A stretch of DNA of 64,000 bases from Gongronella butleri (lineage: Eukaryota > Mucoromycota > Mucoromycetes > Mucorales > Cunninghamellaceae): assembly GCA_025201375.1 (NCBI GenBank), contig JAIWZP010000007.1, positions 558,001 to 622,000 on the forward strand, in the 5' to 3' direction. The notes beneath the pieces were generated by a model. That model had not been told where the DNA came from. It was given only the letters and a program-made list of their open reading frames with translations, and did no database searches. Shown here piece after piece: positions 44,673-54,685 of this stretch; within the stretch, counting starts at the first letter, position 1; the number at the start of each line of letters is the position of its first letter. The position numbers and the translations under genes were made by a program.

Positions 44673-45625
44673 TGTCTGGTGGAGGGACGGCTAAAAAGGA
44701 AAAGATGGGGAAGAAAGGGAGACACAGCAAGGACGCGGCAGAATTGAAAAAAAAAGAAAGAGGCAAAAACAGTGAAAGTCCTTCTTTTGCATTTTATTGT
44801 AACATTTTCCTTTCTTCGAATCGATTGCGTCTGCAGCCAAGTTTCACTGATGAATCTCCGGTCTTGCTCTCGGCACCAGGTTTTACCATGCGCCGCATGG
44901 GCCCATTTTGCCTGGCGCATTGCATAATAATCAGGCCAGGCGCTTTGACTCCGCCCACGCAGCAGCCCATCTCGTTTTTCCTTTTTTTTTTCTTTTGTAT
45001 CATTATCAGTGCATCCGGCGACGCGTTCGTGCGCAGCCGTCGCGTATTTCAATTTCTTTGCGTGTAAACAAGTGTAGTCATTGAGATCGCTTTTGGCCCG
45101 GTTGGAAAGCGGAAGAAAACAAGTGTCATCGTGCACGCGGCAACGATTACGTCACGATTGATGCTGGTTTTTTTTTTTCTTTTACCCTGTTCTTTTTCCA
45201 CCAGCCGGGTCATTTTGGCTCCGGCAAGTGCCTTTAAATGGCGATACAGTAGCCGACCTTGATGACCACACATCCATTTGAGGCATCCCGTCCGCCGCTT
45301 GGCCTATCATATTTTTTCCTTCTTTCTCCTCCTCGTCGAATGCCGCAGCTCATAGAAAGCGCGATTCAAAGCATTCCGTGGAATTGGCGTGTGATCACGG
45401 GTTGACTTGGAAAAGTGGCTCAATGGATTGATTGGTGGATGCATTCATGCAGCCATTTGGCAACAAAAAACATGATCAATGAATAGAGGCGAGCTGCAGC
45501 ACCGATTTCGAACTCCGCGCTTTTTGCAAATTTTCACAAGCTGGGCAGCATGCATTTCCCTGCCCTTTCTGCCCTTTCCACTCTATTTTTTTATCCTCAA
45601 TTACAATAGCGTGTGTGACAACCAT
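44673..45625. other. intergenic divergent promoter region
   Basis: Lies between the Sec14-like and vezatin-like starts. No gene seen. One TACAGTA copy lies at about 45245. Confidence 0.5.
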
Positions 45626-47857
45626 ATGGCAGAATTCGTCGTGTACGAGGATACGCCTATTGCTGACTACTTACAAGGTAAAAATAAAAACGAGGCGCTT
45701 CTATTGGCTGCTTTGGCGCGAGATCTAATAAACAATTTCATATTATTCATATGCCCTCAAATAGATATTGACAGTGGAGAGTCCATCGTGAAGCCGGTTC
45801 CCTTGCAGCTTGGCATCCATCCTTCTCCTATGGGCAACAAGGACAGAATCACCGTCCGTTTCTACGACCATATTTATCGTGTCTGGCGCCGCTCGCTTGT
45901 GAGGGTAAACGTCCTCAATGGCTCGATTTGCGTCAAAAAAAAAAAGGGTGGGAAGCAGGGTCTCACGTTTTTTACTCTTTTTTTTTTTTTTTTTTTTTTT
46001 ACTCGTTTGGTTAGGACACGTTCTCGATTTCTCTTCCAGCGTCCGAGGAAGCTGCCTTTGAAGAGAAATTCAAGTATTTGATTGTGACGTCGCCATTGCT
46101 GAATGAAAATACCCTGTCTGCGCACACAAAATCATCGACATCTGCGGGCACATCATCGTCATCGTCGTCTTCGGCTTTGCAGCCTTTGCAATACACGCGA
46201 TCACAGACATTGTCGACGCGCATTGGCACGTTTGCCGTGCTGTCGGGTCTGCTGATTGCGTTGGGCCTCGAGCGACTGTTGCCAATCAAGGCCACCGTCA
46301 CGCCAACAACACACGACACACCCACCGCGCCGTCGTCTGCTCTCATTGCCGCGCCAACCATCACCCTGAGCCTCGCCAGCAGCATCTCTTTGTTTTTTAT
46401 TTTTCGTCATCTGGTAAGATGAGTGCATGTCAACAAATATGCATTCGGACAGCAAGGGGGGTAGCCTGAAAAAGTCCACTCAGGCTGATTTTTTTCCCTT
46501 TTTTTTTTTTCCTTACTGCTTAGCGCCGATCATCGCTTCGACGTCTATTTAACCACGCATTGTCGCAATTGCAGGATTTGCTCGAGACATGTCAGCAATT
46601 GGACAGCAAAATCCACCGCGCATTGCTGACGATTCAAGAAATCGAATTGGTAGCGCGCGGATACCGATTGTCGGCGCCACTGTCTCCCATTTCACGCATT
46701 GAGCAATCATCCAAGTCTAGGCGGTGTGCGCGACTGCGGGCGCACGTCGCCGCCCTTTTACGACGCGCTTTCATCCTGTACGAAGAAGCGATCATCGACA
46801 TGACGGCTCACGTGCACAAGCCGACACTTTCGCGCCTTTTTGAAATGTACAACATCCACTCGATTGCCAGTCTATCGTCCGCGAGCCTCGATTTGCACGA
46901 TGACGACGACACCGCCAGCTACATCACGCTCGATTATCTAAAATCGCTCGCTCATCTAATGTACGCCAAGCGCCGCGAATGTCTCCTTCAATTCCTCGCT
47001 CTAAATGTCATGGCCGATATACGCGATACGCCCGTCAAGCGGTCGACCGCCGTTTGGAAGACCATCACCGCCACACTCTCGTCTCTTGGCAAGGATTCAC
47101 ATGCATTTCTCGACGGCCTCGTTGCCGCCATGAACGACGAATTCCGTAAGGAAGAAAAAAAGGGCCTCTACAGCGGCACATGTGGCTCACATTTTTTCTT
47201 CTTCTTTTTTACGCTAGATGTCCCTGCGACGGACATTGGTGCCCAGGCATCGGGGTCTGACCCGCCGACGCGTCAATTTGTGCACCGCCTTGCGATCCTG
47301 GAGCAACAGCTGCGCACGATGGGCGCGCGCATCTACCTTTGTAATGACGAGTGCCGTCGGCGCGTGGTGCACGAGCCAAGTTCCGGCTCTGCAGACGACA
47401 CAGACGCCACCCTGGACCGCGACCGTCTCCGCAAGGAGTATCTTGCACTGGAGCGCGACATGCAGCAGATTATCAACGAATGGGAGGCCGGCCGCCATGC
47501 GCTGGAGGAGCTTTTGGCGCCGCCACCGTCGGCATCCTCGTCGTCATCGACACCGCTGTCGGGTGAGGAAGACGAGACGTTGCCGTCGCCCGTGCCGTCG
47601 CCCACCATCACCCCGGAAGGCACCGCGCCTGCGTTTGTCGTCAATTCCGACGAGACACCAGAGCTGTCAAGCCTGCCCCTGCCCGCCAAAGCCTCTATTT
47701 TTGAGTCCATCGCCGACATCCTCGACGACCACGCACCCATTTCACCCACGCCCAAGAAATCGCGTGCCGAGCGCATTCAGGAAATGAAGATCAAGCGCGA
47801 ACAGGAGGTATACTTGGTCATCGTAAAAAAAAAAAAAAAACATTGTTGACACCTATT

Positions 47858-47894
<37 letters not shown>

Positions 47895-47997
47895 TTACCA
47901 GGCGAAAGAAAAGGCATCGAGAACGGACTCGGCGTCCATGGTCCATGAGCTGAAGAATGTGCTGGACCGCCGCACCCAGGATCTTGATCTTGAATGA
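45626..47997 (+). CDS. vezatin/Inp2-like membrane protein
   Basis: Exons 45626-45677, 45765-45904, 46015-46413, 46524-47145, 47218-47807 and 47902-47997 encode 632 residues. Two hydrophobic segments lie at about residues 120-135 and 160-190. Residues about 195-400 form the vezatin-type helical domain: QLQDLLETCQQLDSKIHRAL, IQEIELVARGYRLSAPLSPISRIE, and LRRAFILYEEAI. The C terminus (RIQEMKIKREQEAKEKASR, VHELKNVLDRR) also matches vezatin. Animal vezatin binds myosin VIIA at junctions; yeast Inp2, with a related domain, links peroxisomes to Myo2. A myosin-receptor role on an organelle is therefore likely. It is convergent with MRC1; AATAAA lies at 48046-48051. Confidence 0.85.
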
Positions 47998-48321
47998 ATA
48001 GGACCTTTAAGCACCGGTATACCCCCCCTTTTCATATCTACAGTAAATAAAAAGATTGCATCTTGGACTTGACAATTAAATAATTTGCTGCTCGGCGATG
48101 GGAAATCCAGGAACAGCCACGTTGTCTACTGTATGATACTGTAAGAGCATCATACAGTAGCAAAGAAATACTGTACAAGCGAAAGCTGGTGACAGGCAAA
48201 AGGCAAGAAAAAAAAAGTTTATTGTGCACTTTTTTGTTGTCATTATTGACAAGAAACGCACGAGGAGGGTATCTACAACAGGGACGACCAGGCTGTCCTT
48301 TTTCTTATTTTTCCAAGCAAC
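47998..48321. terminator. convergent 3' region with 12-base hairpin
   Basis: The interval between the convergent vezatin-like and MRC1 genes. It contains the vezatin AATAAA (48046-48051) and a perfect 12-base inverted repeat CTACTGTATGAT / ATCATACAGTAG (48126-48137 with 48149-48160, 11-base loop). The sequence CTACTGTATGATACTGTA also occurs near 25496. It could be a tiny mobile remnant or a 3'-end structure. Confidence 0.5.
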
Positions 48322-51300
48322 TCATGAGCTGACACCACCGAGTTTACGGGCTTTGACCTTGTTGAAAAAGTGGCGTCTGCTGAAGGCGGCGAGTTCTTGC
48401 AGATGAGCGAGTCGCTCGTCCTCCAATTCGGCCTCGGCTTGCGTGGTAGCATGATTGCTGGTGCTGGTGCCTGGCTGCGTGTCTGTGTCTGTGGCGGGCG
48501 CGGCATTGGTGTCGTCGTCGTCCATTTCGTCGCCACTGAGCTCGAGTGCGCCTGGGATGTCGAGTGCGGCCTTTGCAAATGCGGCTGTCTTGGGGTCGCT
48601 TGCCAGCTGTGTGAGCGGGTCGTCGCTGGACAGGTGCTTCTTGCGCTTGGTGGCCGCCGCGAGGCGCAAAGCAACCAAATCGTCGCCCTCGTCGTCGTAC
48701 AAATCGTAATCCTCAAGCATCAGCCCCGCGGCTTGCGCACCGCGCTTGCGGCGCAGACCACCGCTCGTGATATCCTTGATCAGCTTCTCCACCATATGCT
48801 GGTCTGATTCGAGCATCTTTTGGCTAAAAAAAAAAAGGGGGGGAGAAAAAGAGCAATTCGCGTCAGTCTCGCTTTTTTTTTCTTTTTTTTTCCCTCCACT
48901 TCCTAGGCTTACTTGTGCTGCGCCATGAGTGCCTGGGTGTCGACATTTTCATTGTTTTCATGGACAAGCATGCCATCCTGTTCAAATCGATCAAAATCCT
49001 CGGTTTCGACCTCGTCGGCGCCGGCAATGCCAAAGAACTCGTCCTCGGATTCTTCTGCTTCGTGTTCGAGGTATTTGCTGCGTGGCATGGGCGGGCGTGG
49101 TTTGGCGGGCGAGGATTGCAGCAGATCAAAGGCATTGATGGTGCGTGAGGTGAGGGGTGAATCGAGAGCGGCATGAGCAGCAGCATCGGCGGCGGCAGCC
49201 TCTTGCTCGGACATGGCCTCATCGTCATCCTCAGCGTCGTTGTCGACTTGCTTGTCGTCGTCCGCGGCGTCCTTGTCATTGTCATTGTCATTGTCGTCGT
49301 CCGTCAGCGAGCTGCGCTGCATCAGGCGCGTCAGTGTCACAGAACCACCCACATCCTCCTCCTCATCATCCGCATCAGCCTGATCCAATTGAAAAAAAAA
49401 ATGCGTCAGTCATTTTTTCCCTTTTTTTTTTCATTTTCTCTTCTTCTCCATATGATTTTACGTTGGTTTTGTTGCCGCCAAAGAAGCGAGCGATGGAATT
49501 GACAGGTTCTGGTGCGGCCTGGGCAATGGATTTTTTGGCAGCCGAGGCGTCGTAGTCGTCGTCGAGCAATTTGTGGCGTGAGCGAGCCTTTTTGGCGCGT
49601 GCGGCCTTGCTTCGTTGTGACATGAAGAGATTGGTGTCGTTTTCGTCGTCATCGTCATTGTCGTTGCCTGGTGCGGACTTGTTGGTGACGGTGGTGATGG
49701 TGGAAGTGGCCACGGATGCATTGTCTTGGTCCATGGAGTCGTCGTCGTCGTCATCCTCATAGTCTTCGTCCTCGCCCGATAAAATCAGGCCATCGGCGGT
49801 GGCTGCATCGTCATCTGGATCATTTGTGTTTTTCGGTGCCCATTGCTGCTGTTTGCGCTTGTTCATGAGTTGCTGGATTTCGAGGTCGATGACGGCGGCC
49901 TCTTGTTCGCGTTCGACATGGGATTTGGCGCGTTCCTCGGGGGTCATGTAGATGCCCATGGCCTTTGCCTTTGCCTCGATGTTTTTGCGGTATTGCTGCT
50001 GGTCCTGGCTGATCTTGGCGAGCAGGCGCTGGTTCAATGCGCGCAGGCGGTTCTCACGGCGCGATCCGCCGTGCTGGATGGCGTGGAACGGCGCACGCCA
50101 AGGCGAAGGAGGCGATGCGCCGCCTGGGCGGTCAGGCGAGGCCAATTGCATCTTGTGAGCCTCCCACGATCGCACAAGACGGTCACCACGACGACGCGGC
50201 TTGCCCACAATCTCCAATTCATCGTCGCTTTGGTCATTGCTGCTCATACCATCGCTCAAATGGAAACGGACGTGTCGCCTGGGCTGATTGTCGTCGTTTT
50301 CGTCATTTTCTTGGTCGTCCTCCATGTCCTCGGCGTACTCGTCGTTCAGAGGCGAGGCGGGAGGCATTTCCACATCGTCTTGCATGCCAATGGTTCTTGC
50401 TAGGGCATCCAATGATTTGCGCGTTGATCGTGGCTTGATCATCACCTGATTGGACCGACGCAATCGCTGTGCTTCTCGGTGCATGTCCATTTGCGCTCGT
50501 TTGGACAAAGGCTTGGGCTTGGATGGCATGCTGTCATCTTCTTCGGAGGATGACGTGTCCGTCAAAATGGCCATGGTGCCGCGTCGCAAGAATTGCTCAA
50601 CGTCATCATCGTCGTCGTCGCTTCCGTCGCCTTTGAACATGCGCGTGTTCATCAAAAAGCGCGCGTGTGCCTCTTCGCGTGCGGCGCGCGCCTCGGGGTC
50701 GTCGTCGTCGCCCGATTTCTTCTTTTTCGCCGCCTTTTTCTTCTTTTTCGCCGCATCGTCGTCCTTTTTCTTGGCCGCTGGCTTTTTCTTCGTCTTTTTG
50801 GGCGCATCTGTTGCCTTGGCGCGCTTCTTTTTAGTCTTGGGCTTGGCCGCCGCGGCCGGCGTGTCTTCATTCTCATCCTCACTCGAGTCCGAATACAACG
50901 CCTTTGTCAAATATTCTTGAAACTTTTGCTTGCGGGTCTCCTGCGAATCCACCGGCTGCAATCGTGTCGCGGACGTGGCGGTGATGGTCGGCTGGCGCGC
51001 AGGGGGCGTGGTGGTGGCCGCGGGCGACGATGGCGACGAAGAGGCGCCGCCAGGGATGGCTGGCTTGCGGCGCGTCAGGGACGGCGTTGACCGTTCTAGA
51101 AACAGGTCCTCATCGTCGTCGTCATCGTCGTCGTCGTCAAGGTCAATCGTGCCCTTGGAAGGCAGCTTGGCGCGGTAGCCGAGAATCTGCTTGAGCCGGT
51201 CAGACACATTCAAATTGGCCAAGACGCCCGTCTGATCTTCCAAATCAGAGTCAGAGTCGGAGAGCTGCAGCATGGGCTTCTTGGCAACAGGCTCCTTGGC

Positions 51301-51351
51301 TGAAGGCGAAGCAGCAGCGCCCGAAGGTGGAGGAGAGGGGGACGCTTCCAT
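48322..51351 (-). CDS. MRC1: Mrc1/claspin-like replication checkpoint mediator
   Basis: Exons 51351-49462, 49379-48913 and 48823-48322 encode 952 residues, mostly disordered and acidic with many Asp/Glu and Ser runs. Claspin-like features: a central KPLSKRAQMDMHREAQRLRR helix, KRKQQQW near residue 540, and the MRC1 domain from about residue 730 with YLEHEAEESEDEFFGIAG, then a conserved helix around MLESDQHMVEKLIKDI and LRRKRGAQ. Mrc1 travels with the replisome and relays ATR/Mec1 signals to Chk1 or Rad53 kinases. The N terminus (LQLSDSDSDLED) is also like the family. ATG 51349-51351 is preceded by a T-rich leader. The length agrees with yeast Mrc1. Confidence 0.88.
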
Positions 51352-51584
51352 TGAAAAAAAAAAAGAAGTCAATGAAGAAAGAAAAAAAAAAAAAAAAGAG
51401 AAAGAGAGAGACAAACACGAGGAAGAAAAAAAGGGCAATCAAACAAAACAGCGACGCGCCCTTTTTTTTTATTTTTTTCATTTTGAAGCTCCGCTAGACA
51501 AAAAACGCCTTTAATGGGGGAACGCGTTTTGCTTGCTTCACCTTTTAAATTGTTTTTATTATTATTTATTTATTCGTTTTGCGT

Positions 51585-52764
51585 TTAGAGCTTGCGACAC
51601 GCCTCGATGGCCTGACAGCAGCGCTTAATTGCTTGGAATAGGATGGCCAGCTCATCCACGTTTTGGCATTGCTCCGCTTGCTCTGTCAATTGCACTAGCT
51701 TGTTGGCCAGGCGCTCCGTGGCCACCGACACGGCTGATGCCACGGATCCGTTCAGGGTCGCGTCCATAGGTACATGCACCGGCGTCGCATCCTGTTTCTA
51801 CAGTGAGGAAAAAAAACTCCATTTAGAAGCCAATCACTTTTTTTTATATGTGTATATATTTTTTTGTGCTTTTACCTTGGGCCGCTTGGGCGTGCGTTCC
51901 GGTGTCGACATTGGCGAATGTTCCAATGGCTTGTGTTCGGTCTTGGGTGGTGGTAAAGGTGGCGAGATGGGGGCAACAGCTGGCGCCATGGCCGGTGCAG
52001 GTGCAGGCAGTTTGGTGGCCGCGCGCGGCACAGGCTCCCCGCTAACGAGATCATATTCAGCCTGGCACACGACACAATACAAGTATTTATCGCGCGGATG
52101 GCGCACCAATGGCACCTAAAGGAAATGGAGGGCAAATCGAGTCAAAATGGGTAGCCCTTTTTGCCATTTTGTGATTGTTTCTTACGGTGGAGCAGGACGG
52201 CTTGGGGCAAACCTCGTTGAGCAACGCCCACTGCGCTAACATCTTTTGGCCCAGCAGCTCAGACACGCGTTGTTTCCGGTCCATGAGCGCCGCATCTTCG
52301 GAAATCGCCAATTCGCGTGGTGGTTGCGTTTGAAACGGCTGCAATGGCACGACAGTCTGTTGTTGCTGCTGCTGCTGTTGCTGCTGCTGTTGCTGCTGCG
52401 GGGCATGACGCTCAGGCGGCGACAAGGATGCAAATGACTCGGTGGTGCTGAGCGCAGGCGTGGCCGCCAATTCAGCCGCTGCCTCATAGTGAAAATGCGG
52501 GCCCTTGGTGGGCAATGTGTCGTGAGAGACACAGAACGACAGCGACTTGTCCTTGGCACGCATCAGAGGCACCGTGCACTCCTCGACAGGGCAAACATGG
52601 TCAGTCATAACCTGAAAAAAATTGGGAAAAAAAAAGAAAAATAAGCTCGTTTGCAACAAAAAACCCTCGTGGTCCCAGAGAGAATCGCTTACCCAGCCTT
52701 GGAGAAGATACGTGCTCAGTAGAGCAGAAGGATCGGTATGTTCAGCCTTGCCTCGGTGCAACAT
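51585..52764 (-). CDS. ZNRD2/p27-autoantigen-like protein with two zinc ribbons and polyQ
   Basis: Exons 52764-52693, 52611-52186, 52115-51876 and 51797-51585 encode 316 residues. Two copies of the Auto_anti-p27 (ZNRD2) motif are visible: SALLSTYLLQGWVMTDHVCP with VPLMRAKDKSLSFCVSH (residues 14-55), and GQKMLAQWALLNEVCPKPSC with VPLVRHPRDKYLYCVVC (about 145-185). The first has lost a regular CxxC and reads CPVEEC. A 15-residue Gln run separates them. A coiled C terminus ends the protein. Human ZNRD2 has one such motif and is linked to mitosis and WASH/RAVE-type factors; function here is open. Another possible exon (53066-52965, donor GTGAGA) lies upstream, so the true start is uncertain. Confidence 0.75.
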
Positions 52765-53129
52765 GGGATAGGAACAAAGGGGAAAAAGTGGAAAAAGTGG
52801 AAAGAAAACGATCAAAAGGGCATGACAGCGGCATTTCAAATTTAAAGGCCTCTTGTGGCCTGGCATCCAATTGTTGATCCGCCTGACCGCTGCGAAAAAA
52901 AAAAAAAAGGCACAGACAAAGGCGCGATAAGTCCAAAGCGCCGATGTTCGCGCATTGTTGATTTCTCACCGCCACCATCTTAATGCGAGGCAAATGGATA
53001 GTCATTGGAATGGATGAATCGTTGCTTTGGCTTTCAATCGAGCCCTGTTTCATGACTGTAGAACGTAAACTCATTGTCAAATCTTCACAAACGTCCAAAA
53101 AGCAACTATTCTCATTTGCAATCGACAGC
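52765..53129. other. upstream region with possible extra exon
   Basis: Minus-strand ATG near 53073 opens a short frame ending at a good donor (gtgagaaatc, about 52970), and a T-rich acceptor follows near 52893. The two pieces could be 5' exons of the ZNRD2-like gene, but no clean join to 52764 was found. Confidence 0.3.
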
Positions 53130-54065
53130 CAGGTACTGTAAGGGCCTCGAACACGTCCTATCGTGAATTAATGAGCCGTAAACACTAGGAGGAATTTGAT
53201 TTGAAGCATCTACAAAACCTCTGAGACGCACCACGAGCAAATTAAAATTTCGGGCGGCGAGCTCCCAAAACCAAAATCGAAAACTCAGGTTCCCAGAATC
53301 ACGCCAAACATGCACACAAGAACAATGGCATGGCATAATCAACGAAATCGCCAAAAAGCAGGCCATCCATTTCTTGGGTCACGAGCAATGGCCGATTTTC
53401 GATTTTATTTCAACCGCGAATGACACGGGAAAAACGCGTCCATAGAGCGGCGCCGACGCGTCCACTAGCAAGAGAGACGCCAGATGCATCGACTACATAA
53501 ACAGCAGACGCGTGCAACTCAACATCTGACGCGGTTTTTCGCGCGTCGAAATATGCCTATGATTTTTAAATCACGTCAGAAATGCCAATAAAATCGTATT
53601 TTTCATTGATCACTGACGTACACGTACGCAACGTGCCGTGCTCTTTCAGATGGTGTGATTTTCTCGAGTTACATGCATTTTTCATCGAGTTCACTATGAG
53701 TCGAAAATGGAGAGCTAAATGCATTTTTCTCCAAACCCATTCATTGGACCCCTAGTTTTTAATCCATTTCTGTCGGTGAATGAGGCGCGTTTATCATGTT
53801 TATGACTGGCGTGGCGATCTGAAGACCTAAATTTTACCATTTTCAAGTCCTCGACTGTCACCCTCGGAAAATCCGTGATCTTGAAAGCCATGCTTTGCGC
53901 GTCATCCGGTGGTTGCAGCGCCTCGTGGATGGGTTCATTTGAATGGGGAGGCTCGCCATTGCTGATGCAAAAAGACAAGGTCCATCTTGGTAGCAAATTC
54001 ATTGGCAAAGAACCAAAAGACTATAAAAAAGCATTAATCGTCATTTTCTCAACGGCCATCATATA
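53130..54065 (-). repeat. degenerate dispersed repeat, copy C
   Basis: The reverse complement aligns with copies A and B through most of its length. The minus-strand frame 54008-53715 (97 codons) contains TVEDLKMVKFRSSDRHAS, matching copy B, and 53366-53112 contains another open piece matching copy A (LAARNFNLLVVRLR beside SDARNRAFLDLLVAR). Coding-like sequence seems to continue upstream to about 54310 (TFMILHRLMPSRTELVDLI), so this may be the longest copy. Confidence 0.75.
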
Positions 54066-54685
54066 GAACTTCATGTTTATTGCTCCATTAGACTTCTTGT
54101 AGAGAATCAGCACGTCATGAATGCGCTTTGGTGTCTATCAGGTCGACCAATTCCGTGCGCGACGGCATTAAACGATGCAAAATCATAAAAGTTGACGTTG
54201 CTAGCGTTCCAGTGATCCGACTATTGTCAAGTTTAATCATGTTGTACTTCATGGACATGAAAAACATTGTATAAAGTTTGAGGTCTCAAAGGCTACTTTT
54301 GACGAAGCTGTAGTGGTCCATTCGAATTTTGAGCGTGTCAACCATGCTCTCTGGGTGAATTATACCGACAATTGGGCAACAGCGTGTCTTTTTTTTTTTT
54401 TCTTTCAAAGCGCGCCGCGAGGCAACAAAAAATCTCCACCCCCTTTCTTCCTTGCTTTTTTTTTTTACTTTTTCTTGTTTTTTTGTTGATTCCCCCGCCC
54501 TTTTGCTTGTCTTTTGCTATTTTTGATGCCAAATGTAAGGGTGTGCATAACAAGCAAGGCACAACAATGACCTTTAAACAGTGACTGATGCGTCTTTTTT
54601 TTTTTTCCCTCAGTCTTCTTCGTTACCCGCCCGTCGACCGATACCAGCAAGCAAAACCGCCACGCTCTCAGCCCCTCGTAAACCA
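54066..54685. other. spacer, upstream part of copy C and kinesin promoter
   Basis: Bases 54066-54310 carry minus-strand coding-like traces continuous with copy C. From 54390 on T-rich runs mark the kinesin promoter. A GTGACT...CCCTCAG pair at 54581-54610 could be a 5' intron. Confidence 0.4.
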
